Shown piece by piece: positions 44,650-53,740 of a stretch of DNA of 64,000 nucleotides. Numbering within the stretch: position 1 is the first letter of the stretch; each line of letters begins with the position of its first letter. The stretch is taken from assembly GCF_900116605.1 (NCBI RefSeq), contig NZ_FPBC01000004.1:62001-126000 (forward strand). The letters run 5' to 3'. This DNA is from Pseudomonas marincola (GTDB taxonomy: Bacteria; Pseudomonadota; Gammaproteobacteria; Pseudomonadales; Pseudomonadaceae). The notes beneath the pieces were generated by a model. That model was not told the origin of the DNA and made no database searches. It was given only the letters and a program-made list of their open reading frames with translations. The position numbers and the translations under genes were made by a program.

Positions 44650-44716
44650 TTGAGCACGAACAGACAGAACACTACATGTAGTGGTGCCTGCGAAAAGCCG
44701 GCACTAGACTTAAGCA
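44650..44716 (+). promoter_or_regulatory. nrdA promoter with paired NrdR boxes
   Basis: TTGAGC (44650-44655) and TACATG (44673-44678) are 17 bases apart. The -10 lies inside ACACTACATGTAGTGG (44669-44684), a near-perfect palindromic NrdR box. A second, degenerate box (CTAGACTTAA, 44704-44713) is centred 32 bases downstream, the helical spacing usual for NrdR pairs. NrdR binding here would block the promoter when dATP is high. Confidence 0.65.
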
Positions 44717-44886
44717 AGCTGTTAGAGGCGCTTTCGTCGCACCTCCAGATACCACCAGCAATATGCAATTGGCTCGGACTGTGTTCCGGGCGAGTGACGT
44801 TGTTAGAAATGGAATGAACGTTGGTACGTCGTAGCAATCAACCGCACAAGCGTCTAACTGAAATAATTATGAACACGGAGACATTC

Positions 44887-47790
44887 ATGCACACCGACAC
44901 TTCTCGCGAGAAATCGCAGGGCGCTGCACCGCAAAGCCCTGACGCCACTCAAGACCTGGCGGCAACCGCACCGGGCCAACTGCGTGTGATCAAGCGTAAC
45001 GGTACCGTCGTGCCGTATACCGATGACAAGATCACCGTCGCCATCACCAAGGCGTTTCTCGCAGTAGAAGGCGGCACCGCTGCCGCTTCGTCGCGCATCC
45101 ATGAAACCGTTGCCCGCCTGACTGAACAAGTCACGGCAACCTTCAAGCGTCGCATGCCTTCGGGCGGCACCATTCATATCGAAGAAATTCAGGATCAAGT
45201 CGAACTGTCGCTGATGCGTGCAGGCGAGCAGAAAGTGGCCCGCGACTACGTGATCTACCGCGAATCGCGTTCGCAAGAGCGTAAGCGCGAAGGCACCGAT
45301 ATTGCCGAGCCGCACCCAAGCATCCGCGTCACCCACGCCGACGGCTCGGTTGCGCCGCTGGACATGGGTCGTCTGAACACCATCATCACCGAAGCCTGTG
45401 AAGGCCTGGCTGAGGTGGACGGCGCGCTGATCCAGAAAGAAACCCTGAAAAACCTTTACGACGGCGTTGCTCAGAGCGACGTCAACACCGCGCTGGTAAT
45501 GACCGCGCGTACTCTGGTTGAGCGCGAGCCGAACTACACCTACGTAACGGCTCGCCTGCTGATGGACAACATTCGTGCTGAAGGCCTGACCTTCCTCGAA
45601 GTTGCAACCAGCGCGACTCACCACGAAATGGCCGACCTGTACGCCAAGGCCCTGCCGGCTTACATCGCCAAAGGTATTCAGTTCGACCTGCTGGATCCGA
45701 AGCTGCAAGACTTCGACCTGGAGAAACTCGGCAAAGCGATCAACCACGAGCGCGACGGCCAGTTCACCTACCTCGGCTTGCAGACTCTGTACGACCGTTA
45801 CTTCATTCACAAAGACGGCATTCGCTTCGAACTGCCACAGGTGTTCTTCATGCGTGTGGCCATGGGCCTGGCGATTGAAGAGAAGCAGAAAGAAGACCGC
45901 GCGATCGAGTTCTACAACTTGCTGTCGTCGTTCGACTACATGAGCTCGACCCCTACGCTGTTCAACGCGGGCACTCTGCGTCCACAGCTGTCTTCGTGCT
46001 ACCTGACCACCGTTCCGGATGACCTGTCGGGCATCTACCACGCGATCCACGACAACGCCATGCTGTCGAAATTCGCAGGCGGTCTGGGTAACGACTGGAC
46101 CCCTGTTCGTTCGCTGGGCGCATACATCAAAGGCACCAACGGCAAATCACAGGGCGTTGTACCCTTCCTGAAAGTGGTCAACGACACCGCTGTTGCAGTG
46201 AACCAGGGTGGCAAGCGTAAGGGTGCTGTGTGCGCCTACCTTGAAACCTGGCACATGGACATCGAAGAGTTCATCGAACTGCGCAAGAACACCGGTGATG
46301 ACCGTCGCCGTACGCACGACATGAACACCGCTAACTGGATCCCTGACCTGTTCATGAAGCGTGTCTTCGATGACGGCAAGTGGACCCTGTTCTCGCCGAG
46401 CGAAGTGCCGGATCTGCACGACCTGACCGGTAAAGCCTTCGAAGAGCGCTACGAGTATTACGAAGCGCTGATCGAATACGGCAAGATCAAGCTGCACAAA
46501 ACCATTCAGGCCAAAGACCTGTGGCGCAAAATGCTCTCCATGCTGTTTGAAACCGGCCACCCGTGGCTGACCTTCAAAGACCCATGCAACCTGCGCAGCC
46601 CGCAGCAGCATGTTGGCGTGGTCCACAGCTCGAACCTGTGCACCGAGATCACCTTGAACACCAACAAGGACGAGATCGCAGTTTGCAACCTAGGCTCTAT
46701 CAACCTGCCGAACCACATCGTGGACGGCAAGCTGGACACTGCCAAGCTGGAAAAAACCGTCAACACCGCGGTACGCATGCTCGATAACGTTATCGACATC
46801 AACTACTACTCGGTGCCACAGGCGCGTAACTCCAACTTCAAGCACCGTCCGGTCGGTCTGGGCATCATGGGCTTCCAGGATGCGCTGTACATGCAGCACA
46901 TTCCTTACGGCTCGGACGCTGCCATTGAGTTCGCCGACAAGTCGATGGAAGCGGTCAGCTACTACGCCATTCAAGCCTCGTGCGACCTGGCTGATGAGCG
47001 TGGCGCTTACGAGACTTTCGACGGTTCGTTGTGGTCCAAAGGCATTTTGCCGCTCGACTCGCAGCAAATCCTGATCGAGCAGCGCGGCCAGAAGTACATT
47101 GATGTTGACCTCAACGAAAGCCTCGACTGGGCACCGGTTCGCGCCCGTGTACAGAAAGGTATTCGTAACTCCAACATCATGGCCATCGCACCGACCGCCA
47201 CCATCGCCAACATCACAGGCGTGTCGCAGTCGATCGAGCCGACTTATCAGAACCTGTACGTGAAATCGAACCTCTCCGGCGAGTTCACCGTGATCAACCC
47301 GTACCTGGTTCGCGACCTCAAAGCTCGCGGCCTGTGGGATTCGGTCATGATCAACGACCTGAAGTACTACGATGGTTCCGTGCAGCAGATCGAGCGCATC
47401 CCGCAAGAGCTGAAAGACCTTTACGCCACTGCGTTCGAAGTTGAAACCAAGTGGATTGTTGACGCTGCCAGCCGTCGCCAGAAGTGGATCGACCAGGCTC
47501 AGTCGCTGAACCTGTACATCGCCGGCGCATCAGGCAAGAAGCTCGACGTGACCTACCGCATGGCTTGGTACCGTGGCCTGAAAACCACTTACTACCTCCG
47601 TGCCCTGGCCGCGACCAGCACCGAGAAGTCGACTGTCAGCACCGGCAAGCTGAACGCCGTATCCAGCGGTGGTGGTGATGGTCTGAGCGCCGCTCCAGCC
47701 AAGGCGCCAGCAGTTGAGATGTCCGCCGGTCCGGCGCCAGTGCCTAAAGCCTGTGCCATCGACGAGCCAGACTGTGAAGCTTGTCAGTAA
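44887..47790 (+). CDS. nrdA: Class Ia ribonucleotide reductase, alpha subunit
   Basis: A 967-residue catalytic subunit that reduces ribonucleoside diphosphates. Residues about 30-230 carry ATP-cone sequence (LRVIKRNGTVVPYTDDKITVAI, then a second related block IRVTHADGSVAPLDMGRL), matching the two-cone NrdA known in P. aeruginosa. Active-site parts are SSCYLTTVPDDLSG, SSNLCTEITLNT (the N-x-C-x-E set) and VCNLGSINLPNH; the redox Cys pair is at the tail, EPDCEACQ. ATG at 44887 has GGAG seven bases upstream and fits the family; the frame is open to 44821. nrdB follows after an unusually long 453-base gap. Confidence 0.97.
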   Translation: MHTDTSREKSQGAAPQSPDATQDLAATAPGQLRVIKRNGTVVPYTDDKITVAITKAFLAVEGGTAAASSRIHETVARLTEQVTATFKRRMPSGGTIHIEEIQDQVELSLMRAGEQKVARDYVIYRESRSQERKREGTDIAEPHPSIRVTHADGSVAPLDMGRLNTIITEACEGLAEVDGALIQKETLKNLYDGVAQSDVNTALVMTARTLVEREPNYTYVTARLLMDNIRAEGLTFLEVATSATHHEMADLYAKALPAYIAKGIQFDLLDPKLQDFDLEKLGKAINHERDGQFTYLGLQTLYDRYFIHKDGIRFELPQVFFMRVAMGLAIEEKQKEDRAIEFYNLLSSFDYMSSTPTLFNAGTLRPQLSSCYLTTVPDDLSGIYHAIHDNAMLSKFAGGLGNDWTPVRSLGAYIKGTNGKSQGVVPFLKVVNDTAVAVNQGGKRKGAVCAYLETWHMDIEEFIELRKNTGDDRRRTHDMNTANWIPDLFMKRVFDDGKWTLFSPSEVPDLHDLTGKAFEERYEYYEALIEYGKIKLHKTIQAKDLWRKMLSMLFETGHPWLTFKDPCNLRSPQQHVGVVHSSNLCTEITLNTNKDEIAVCNLGSINLPNHIVDGKLDTAKLEKTVNTAVRMLDNVIDINYYSVPQARNSNFKHRPVGLGIMGFQDALYMQHIPYGSDAAIEFADKSMEAVSYYAIQASCDLADERGAYETFDGSLWSKGILPLDSQQILIEQRGQKYIDVDLNESLDWAPVRARVQKGIRNSNIMAIAPTATIANITGVSQSIEPTYQNLYVKSNLSGEFTVINPYLVRDLKARGLWDSVMINDLKYYDGSVQQIERIPQELKDLYATAFEVETKWIVDAASRRQKWIDQAQSLNLYIAGASGKKLDVTYRMAWYRGLKTTYYLRALAATSTEKSTVSTGKLNAVSSGGGDGLSAAPAKAPAVEMSAGPAPVPKACAIDEPDCEACQ

Positions 47791-48243
47791 GTTGTAACAG
47801 ATGACGCGCGATGCTGAGAGGCATCCGCGTTGTTGCCGACTGGCCCAGCCCCCTCACGTACAGGCGTACGCTCAGGGTTCAGTGCCAGCCGGTGCCTAAC
47901 GGCTACTCTCTCAGCAGCACGCTGCATTTGTAGTGATACGGGTGAGATCAAGAACATAAAAGCATTTTGGTTTGAGTGCACTTGCAGATGCAGTTGAGTG
48001 ATTCAAATCAAGGTGCTTTGTCAGACACAAGAGCACTCTGCTGGCGCTGCATTTCGCGGCAGCAGCGATACACGACGTGGAGCGCCTAGCGCTTTAAGCT
48101 TCGAGTCAGGGACTTGCGAGCGGAGTTCAGGCAAGGCAGACGCGGTTGAGCGGGTGGCGTACAAGAACCCGCGATTATCGCGTTCAACGAAGTCTGGGCT
48201 ATGCGCAGCAGGCCCACGAAATTTATATCTTAAGGAGCCGACT
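47791..48243 (+). other. Long nrdA-nrdB intergenic region
   Basis: 453 bases with no credible gene and no clear terminator. Short dyads occur (GTAC-AGGC-GTAC near 47859-47870). The nrdB frame is open back to 47998, but the encoded extension is unlike NrdB. I looked for a cobalamin-riboswitch core and did not find one. AAGGAG at its end serves nrdB. Confidence 0.6.
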
Positions 48244-49497
48244 ATGTTGAGCTGGGACGAATTCGATAAGGAAGACGGCGCAGAAACTGCAGCCGCCAGC
48301 AGCAACGCTGCTGCCTCGATGGCAGACATGAACATCGACAAACTGGATCAGGTTGGCGACGCTGCCGCTCAAGAAGCCCGCGCAGTCTCGGCTGACGACA
48401 GCGCTGCAATCGCGCGCGCCAAAGCTGCACTGGACGAGCTCGATGTGGCTGAAGGCTTGGCCGAACTGGAAGGTGCCTCGGCCCGCGTAGCGGTTGACGA
48501 GAAGCGCATGATCAACTGCCGCGCAGACTTGAACCAGCTCGTACCATTCAAGTACGACTGGGCCTGGCAGAAGTATCTGGACGGTTGTGCAAACCACTGG
48601 ATGCCGCAAGAAGTCAACATGAACGCCGACATCGCGTTGTGGAAAAGCACCGACGGCCTGACCGACGACGAGCGCCGCATTGTCATGCGTAACCTCGGCT
48701 TCTTCTCCACCGCCGACTCGCTGGTTGCCAACAACCTGGTGCTGGCTGTGTACCGCCTGATCACCAACCCGGAATGCCGCCAGTACATCCTGCGTCAGGC
48801 GTTCGAAGAGGCGATCCACACCCACGCTTACCAGTACTGCATCGAATCGCTGGCCATGGATGAAGGCGAGATCTTCAACATGTACCACGAGATTCCTTCG
48901 GTCGCGAAGAAAGCGTCCTGGGGCTTGAAGTACACCCGTTCGATCTCCGACCCGACGTTTGATACCGGCACCGTCGAGACCGACAAAGAACTGCTGCGCA
49001 ACTTGGTGGCTTACTACTGCGTACTGGAAGGCATCTTCTTCTACTGCGGCTTCACCCAGATCCTGTCGATGGGCCGCCGCAACAAGATGACCGGCGTTGC
49101 CGAGCAGTTCCAGTACATTCTGCGTGACGAGTCGATGCACCTGAACTTCGGTATCGACGTGATCAACCAGATCAAAATCGAAAACCCACACCTGTGGGAT
49201 GCGCAGATGAAAGAAGAAGCCACGCAGATGATTCTGCAGGGCACTCAGCTTGAGATCGAATACGCACGTGACACCATGCCACGCGGCGTACTGGGTATGA
49301 ACGCGGCAATGATGGAGGACTACCTCAAGTTCATCGCCAACCGTCGTCTGACCCAAATTGGCCTGAAAGAAGAGTACCCGGGCACCACCAACCCGTTCCC
49401 GTGGATGAGCGAGATCATGGACTTGAAGAAAGAGAAGAACTTCTTCGAAACCCGCGTGATCGAGTATCAAACAGGCGGCGCGCTGAGCTGGGATTAA
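48244..49497 (+). CDS. nrdB: Class Ia ribonucleotide reductase, beta subunit
   Basis: A 417-residue di-iron/tyrosyl-radical subunit. The metal and radical cluster is seen in [16 protein letters not shown], where Glu, His and Tyr have the E115-x2-H118-x3-Y122 spacing of E. coli NrdB; the second pair of ligands is in [11 protein letters not shown] and DESMHLNFG. An acidic, Ala-rich N-terminal extension of about 85 residues precedes the fold ([21 protein letters not shown]), as in other pseudomonads. ATG at 48244 with AAGGAG upstream. A strong terminator follows. Confidence 0.97.
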   Translation: MLSWDEFDKEDGAETAAASSNAAASMADMNIDKLDQVGDAAAQEARAVSADDSAAIARAKAALDELDVAEGLAELEGASARVAVDEKRMINCRADLNQLVPFKYDWAWQKYLDGCANHWMPQEVNMNADIALWKSTDGLTDDERRIVMRNLGFFSTADSLVANNLVLAVYRLITNPECRQYILRQAFEEAIHTHAYQYCIESLAMDEGEIFNMYHEIPSVAKKASWGLKYTRSISDPTFDTGTVETDKELLRNLVAYYCVLEGIFFYCGFTQILSMGRRNKMTGVAEQFQYILRDESMHLNFGIDVINQIKIENPHLWDAQMKEEATQMILQGTQLEIEYARDTMPRGVLGMNAAMMEDYLKFIANRRLTQIGLKEEYPGTTNPFPWMSEIMDLKKEKNFFETRVIEYQTGGALSWD

Positions 49498-49521
49498 TCA
49501 GCTCACTCGCTGAAAGTTGAG

Positions 49522-49547
49522 AGCCCCGCCTGAGTGCGGGGCTTTTT
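49522..49547 (+). terminator. Rho-independent terminator of nrdB
   Basis: AGCCCCGC (49522-49529) and GCGGGGCT (49536-49543) form an 8-bp stem with a 6-base loop, followed by TTTTTG. Confidence 0.95.
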
Positions 49548-49648
49548 GTTTCTGCTACGCAGCTAACGCGTAAACCCAAGACAGGCAAACGTTGCAGCCT
49601 GGAGTTGGTGGATGAACACAGCTTCATCCACCCTGCTCTCTTGCGTCG

Positions 49649-51151
49649 TTAGCGTTTGACGCCCAGATCGGTTTGGGTCATGCGGCTGCGGATAGTGAAT
49701 ACGCCATCGCCGGAAAGAATGGCACTGCGCGCGAACAGGCGGCCGTTCTCCCAGTTGGAAAGGCCCAGCTCCGGCTTGTTCAGCGCGTACTGGCCGTCTA
49801 CCCAGCGGGTGATGCCGTTGCCCACGAAAGGCGCATTCACCTGCTCGTAGAAATGCGCATGTGCCTGCGCGCTTTCACTGATCAGCGACACTGTGAACTG
49901 CGGGCTGTAGCTATTGAACAAGCCAATGCCATGGTCCAGATCATCGACGATTTTGAGGCTGGCTTCCGGCGTTTCTTCCCATTCCCACTCGCGGCCCAAC
50001 TGATTTTCAGGCAGCGGTTCAACTTGCTTCTCGGTGCGATAGCCTTCGGCGCGATAAACCTCGACGCTGGCGCTCAGCCAATCGGCTGGAAGATACGATT
50101 CGCTGCCCTCAACAACGTGCAGCTTGCAGGCCTGGCCTCGGGCTGCACCGGCCTCTTGCAAGGCGGCAAGGAACAGCGGCACCAGCTGCGCCGCGCGGTC
50201 ACGGTGAATCAGGCAAACATTCAGGGTGTTGCAGACTTTGCGGTCGAGAGAGTTGCGCACAACGCTGGAGAAGCGCTCAGCATCGGCGTCATGGTTGGCA
50301 ATCAGCCAGGCGCCGCCTGTACCGTGCAGGCTGACATCCGTGCCGGCCTGCTGGGCAATGCTGCCCAACTGACTGACCGCACGGCCGGAGCCACGGGCAA
50401 CGGCCAGCGATAAACGCCGGTCGGCAAACATTGCCCAGCCCGCGGCATGGTTGATGCTTTCGACCAGTGATACGGCACCGACAGGTAACCCGGCTTCACT
50501 GAGCGCAGGATTCAGCGCATGGCTGACAATCGCTTGCGCCGTGCCCAAGGCGTCGCTGCCAATGCGCAGCACCGCGCTATTACCCGTGCGCAAAACACCG
50601 GCGGCATCGGCAAATACATTGGGGCGGCCTTCAAACACGAAGGCGACAATACCCAATGGCGCCATCACTTGTTCGACCTTCCAGCCGTCATGCTCGACAC
50701 AACTCAAGACCTTGCCACGTGTTGGCGCAGCGTCTCGCCATGCACGCAAGCCGGCGATCATGTCGCGGCGCATGGCCTCGTTGGCGAGCAACCGGGTAGT
50801 TGAACGGCCGCGCGCCTTGGCCTTTTCAATGTCAGCCAAATTGGCGGCTTCGATCAGTACCCATGTTTCAGCGGACTCCAGACGCTGGGCAAACAGATCA
50901 AAGAATCGACTGATGTCCGCATCTGAAACGGCCGACATGGCCTTGAAGGCCAACTGCGCCCGCTCAATCGCTACGGCAGCCGCTTGCTGGTCAGCCACGG
51001 GGATCAGCAGCAACTCGCCACTGGTTTGCTCCACCAACAGGTGGTCACCCGGCTGGAAACGAGCGGCCAATTCGGCACTGACCAAAGAAACACGATTACC
51101 GGCGTAAGGTATCGGTGTACCGGCGATGAGACGTTCGAGCGCGAGAGCCAT
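49649..51151 (-). CDS. ProA-like aldehyde dehydrogenase with N-terminal extension
   Basis: A 500-residue member of the glutamate-5-semialdehyde dehydrogenase (gamma-glutamyl phosphate reductase) group. The catalytic Cys is in DRKVCNTLNVCLIHRD, with PLGIVAFVFEGRPNVFADAAG and VARGSGRAVSQL as further ProA-type motifs. Classical ProA is about 420 residues; this one has an extra N-terminal module of about 70 residues (RVSLVSAELAARFQPGDHLLVEQTSGELLLIPVAD) resembling a small beta domain. It is not in the usual proA neighbourhood, so I treat it as a paralogue of uncertain substrate. The ribosome binding site is weak. Divergent from ohrR. Confidence 0.82.
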   Translation of the reverse strand: MALALERLIAGTPIPYAGNRVSLVSAELAARFQPGDHLLVEQTSGELLLIPVADQQAAAVAIERAQLAFKAMSAVSDADISRFFDLFAQRLESAETWVLIEAANLADIEKAKARGRSTTRLLANEAMRRDMIAGLRAWRDAAPTRGKVLSCVEHDGWKVEQVMAPLGIVAFVFEGRPNVFADAAGVLRTGNSAVLRIGSDALGTAQAIVSHALNPALSEAGLPVGAVSLVESINHAAGWAMFADRRLSLAVARGSGRAVSQLGSIAQQAGTDVSLHGTGGAWLIANHDADAERFSSVVRNSLDRKVCNTLNVCLIHRDRAAQLVPLFLAALQEAGAARGQACKLHVVEGSESYLPADWLSASVEVYRAEGYRTEKQVEPLPENQLGREWEWEETPEASLKIVDDLDHGIGLFNSYSPQFTVSLISESAQAHAHFYEQVNAPFVGNGITRWVDGQYALNKPELGLSNWENGRLFARSAILSGDGVFTIRSRMTQTDLGVKR

Positions 51152-51285
51152 GAAGCAATTTCACCATTCAATGAGCGGGCTCGTAATGTATAGGAATCAC
51201 TTTATAGCGTCATCTGACCCGGCATTTCGTTCGGCTGTGTATGCCGCCTCCACGTATGCCGGTAATAACTTGGCACTCTGTTAAT

Positions 51286-51298
51286 TTGCGCGTTAAAT
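51286..51298 (+). promoter_or_regulatory. Candidate OhrR operator before ohrR
   Basis: TTGCGCGTTAAAT lies 33 bases before the ohrR start, within the dyad AATTT-N7-AAATT. The same TTGCGC-NN-TAA(A)T motif recurs upstream of ohr, as expected for a shared OhrR operator. Confidence 0.5.
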
Positions 51299-51330
51299 TG
51301 TTGCACACACCTGCGTCACTCGAGGCCCTC

Positions 51331-51780
51331 ATGAAAACCCCAGACTCCGACGTCGAACTGCATCTGGACAGCCAGTTATGCTTCGCCCTCTATTCCACCT
51401 CGCTGATGATGACCAAGGTCTACAAACCCCTGCTGCAGGAACTCGGCCTGACCTACCCGCAGTACCTGGCCATGATGGTGCTCTGGGAAGGCGATGGCAT
51501 TACCGTCGGCGAACTCAGCACCCGGCTTATCACCGATCCGGGCTCGGTAACGCCATTGCTCAAGCGCCTGGAAGCAGAAGGATTACTCGCCCGCACCCGC
51601 AGCAGAACTGACGAGCGTGTGGTCGAACTGCACCTCACGGAAAAGGGCCGTGCACTGCGCGAGAAGGCTAAAGCAGTTCCCGCGTGTATCGTGCGCGCCA
51701 GCCAGCAGACGGTGGAACAGTTGCAGTCGCTCAAACAAGATTTGATCGTGCTGCGCAAAAGCCTGCAAGACGCTCTCTGA
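51331..51780 (+). CDS. ohrR: OhrR, organic-hydroperoxide-sensing MarR repressor
   Basis: A 149-residue MarR-type repressor. The redox Cys is C17 in SQLCFALYSTS, the OhrR signature, followed by YPQYLAMMVLWEGDGITVGEL and the wing RTRSRTDERVVELHLT. A second Cys, C119 (VPACIV), is spaced like the resolving Cys of 2-Cys OhrR from Xanthomonas, so oxidation by organic peroxides probably forms an inter-subunit disulfide and releases DNA. ATG at 51331 is chosen; the frame is open 30 codons upstream. The ohr gene lies 397 bases downstream on the same strand, under its own operator region. Confidence 0.92.
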   Translation: MKTPDSDVELHLDSQLCFALYSTSLMMTKVYKPLLQELGLTYPQYLAMMVLWEGDGITVGELSTRLITDPGSVTPLLKRLEAEGLLARTRSRTDERVVELHLTEKGRALREKAKAVPACIVRASQQTVEQLQSLKQDLIVLRKSLQDAL

Positions 51781-52177
51781 GCCCAGCAGCTGCGCCCTGC
51801 GGCTGCATTCCCCTGCCTGACATTGCCCACGCAAACGCCCAGATTGCCTGTGTGCCGGGCGGAACCACTGCGTATCGAGCAGCAGCGACTATCATTGAAA
51901 TGCTTGGCCAGTGCACGCTCGAAGCGCAGGGTTCATCTCACCCGTGACAACCTGAAATAGCCAACGCAAATGGCTTTATAGCCGAATACTCTAAAATATA
52001 TATTGCGCACTAAATAATTGAGCGCTAATGTTTGCCCATCGAATTTGATTAGCGCGCAAGAATCTGGCTCGCAACAAATCGAATGCTGCCGATGAATCCA
52101 ACCCTGCGGTTAATCATTGGATAGCACAGAACCATTTCAGTTCGGCACCCCGAACACACGTGAAGAGGAATACTGCT
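51781..52177 (+). promoter_or_regulatory. ohrR-ohr intergenic region with repeated operator motifs
   Basis: 397 bases without a gene. The AT-rich part at 51990-52060 holds TTGCGCACTAAAT (52003-52015), TTGAGCGCTAAT (52018-52029) and the inverse ATTAGCGCGCAAG (52048-52060); the last two include the perfect inverted repeat GCGCTAAT/ATTAGCGC with an 18-base spacer. All match the motif before ohrR, so this is probably where OhrR represses ohr. Confidence 0.6.
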
Positions 52178-52606
52178 ATGTCGATCGAAACCATTGCTTA
52201 TCGCGCTTACGCCGAAGCCACAGGTGGCCGTGACGGCCGTGCCATCTCTTCCGATGGTGTGCTTGATGTTGCCCTGACCACGCCAAAAGAACTCGGTGGC
52301 GCGGGCGGCCAAGGCACCAACCCGGAGCAACTGTTCGCTGCCGGTTACTCCGCTTGCTTTATTGGCGCCATGAAGTTCGTCGCCGCCCGCGACAAACTGG
52401 CGATTCCAGCGGATGCCTCAATCGAAGGCGTGGTGGGTATCGGCGCCATTCCTGACGGTTTCGGCATTGAAGTTGAATTGCGCATCAGCCTTCCGGGCGT
52501 GGACCGTGAGCAAGCACAACTGCTCATCGACCGGGCGCACATCGTTTGCCCTTACTCAAACGCCACCCGTGGCAATATCGACGTCACCCTGACGTTGGTC
52601 GATTAA
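52178..52606 (+). CDS. ohr: Ohr organic hydroperoxide reductase
   Basis: A 142-residue OsmC/Ohr-family thiol peroxidase that reduces organic hydroperoxides, using lipoylated proteins as electron donors in characterised members. Catalytic Cys residues are C60 ([10 protein letters not shown]) and C124 ([13 protein letters not shown]), at the same positions as in P. aeruginosa Ohr. GAGGAA upstream supports ATG at 52178. It is regulated by the adjacent OhrR. A hairpin (52621-52649) follows the stop. Confidence 0.96.
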   Translation: MSIETIAYRAYAEATGGRDGRAISSDGVLDVALTTPKELGGAGGQGTNPEQLFAAGYSACFIGAMKFVAARDKLAIPADASIEGVVGIGAIPDGFGIEVELRISLPGVDREQAQLLIDRAHIVCPYSNATRGNIDVTLTLVD

Positions 52607-52620
52607 TCAACGCGTAAGTG

Positions 52621-52649
52621 GCCGGAGTGCTTACCCAAAGCACTCCGGC
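52621..52649 (+). terminator. Hairpin after ohr, possible terminator
   Basis: GCCGGAGTGCTT (52621-52632) pairs perfectly with AAGCACTCCGGC (52638-52649). No U-run follows, so efficiency is doubtful. It lies between convergent ohr and the LysR gene. Confidence 0.55.
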
Positions 52650-52703
52650 TGATAGCGTGGCCCAGCATAAACACTTGATGGGCCCCGTTATATCCTCTCG
52701 ACT

Positions 52704-53633
52704 CTATATCGCGTCGGATCGACCTGCCGGGGTCAGGCAGGCGCTGAGCATTTCCAGCATCGCACTGACTTTCGGCAGTTTCTCGCGGCTTTTCAGCCAC
52801 ACCAGATTGAGCGGCAGGCCATCAGTGGCCAACTGCGGCAGCACTTCAACCAGAGCCCCTTGTTCAAGGTGATGCCTGACCAGCCAGGTTGGCAGTTGCG
52901 CGACGCCGTGCCCGGCCAATACCGCCATCACCTGGCCTTCTCCATCGCCGACAGCAATCCGTGCCGGGAGCACCCGTTGTTCCATCTCACCGGGCTGGGC
53001 TCCGGCAAAATACCAGGGCCTTAGCAAACCATCGGTCGCACCGTAGCTGATGCATTGATGCTGCTCCAAGTCGCGGTCACTCCGCGGTTCGCCGTACTTG
53101 CGCAGATACGCAGGGGCGGCGCAGAAAATCAGCCTTTGCATGCCGAGAAATCGTCGACCCAGCGTGGCCGGCCACGTATCTGCGCCGCCAATGCGCACAA
53201 CAATATCGACACCCTCCTCGACCAGATCGACGAATCGATCGGAGAACGATATATGCGGATTCAACAACGGGTGATCTTCAACAAACTGCAGAATCGCCGG
53301 TAGCGCATGCAGGCGACCATATGAGGCAGGCAAGTCGATGCGCACTTTGCCACGGGGCTCTTCGGCCTCGGCATGCAACGCCAGCTCGGCCTCTTCCAGA
53401 TTGGCCAGCACACCTGCGCAGGTGCGATAAAACTCGACACCGGCGTCGGTAAGCGACAAGCGCCGCGTGGTTCTGTTGAACAGCCGAACCCGCAGGCGGC
53501 TCTCCAGCCGGGCAATGCCTTTACTGACCGCAGAACTGGTCAGGTTCAAGCGCTCGGCAGCAGCCGTGAAGCTGCCGACATCGGCCACACAAACAAACAC
53601 ATCAATGCCTTTGAGCCGTTCAGACGAATACAT
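52704..53633 (-). CDS. LysR-family transcriptional regulator
   Basis: A 309-residue LysR regulator with the N-terminal winged helix (LKGIDVFVCVADVGSFTAAA, LNLTSSAVSKGIARLE, LFNRTTRRLSLTDAG) and an effector domain of the class that ends in LPTWLVRHHLEQGALVEVLP. GAGG five bases before ATG at 53633. It is divergent from an MFS exporter gene across a 107-base region with a symmetric operator candidate, so it probably controls that exporter. Confidence 0.9.
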   Translation of the reverse strand: MYSSERLKGIDVFVCVADVGSFTAAAERLNLTSSAVSKGIARLESRLRVRLFNRTTRRLSLTDAGVEFYRTCAGVLANLEEAELALHAEAEEPRGKVRIDLPASYGRLHALPAILQFVEDHPLLNPHISFSDRFVDLVEEGVDIVVRIGGADTWPATLGRRFLGMQRLIFCAAPAYLRKYGEPRSDRDLEQHQCISYGATDGLLRPWYFAGAQPGEMEQRVLPARIAVGDGEGQVMAVLAGHGVAQLPTWLVRHHLEQGALVEVLPQLATDGLPLNLVWLKSREKLPKVSAMLEMLSACLTPAGRSDAI

Positions 53634-53649
53634 CGCCGCCTCATTTGAG

Positions 53650-53676
53650 AATTTATTTCATAACAATTAATAAATT
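53650..53676. promoter_or_regulatory. Symmetric operator between LysR gene and MFS gene
   Basis: AATTTATT (53650-53657) and AATAAATT (53669-53676) are perfect 8-bp inverted arms with an 11-base spacer, the classic geometry for a LysR-regulator site between divergent genes. Confidence 0.6.
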
Positions 53677-53740
53677 TAAGCCTGAATCAGCATTAAATTC
53701 TCTAATAAGCTGGCTCAAATTCTTCTTTGAGTAAAGGTTT

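Larger units (their letters stand above)
44113..44886. promoter_or_regulatory. Long divergent region between the two-component genes and nrdA
   Basis: 774 bases with no credible gene. It contains three good NrdR-like boxes, a fourth degenerate one, a perfect DnaA box and a sigma70-like promoter, listed separately. The middle (about 44290-44560) is AT-rich with A- and T-runs. This density of control sites fits the known layered control of nrdAB in Pseudomonas. Confidence 0.75.

Noticed and set aside
47791..48243. Cobalamin or other known riboswitch between nrdA and nrdB
   Set aside because: No B12-box-like core and no consistent stem pattern could be found.
47998..48243. N-terminal extension of NrdB by 82 residues
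   Set aside because: The frame is open, but the good ribosome binding site and family start are at 48244, and the extension is Arg/Ser-rich and unlike NrdB.
48223..49470. A 415-codon minus-strand frame opposite nrdB
   Set aside because: Antisense shadow of a strongly codon-biased gene; no recognisable protein features.
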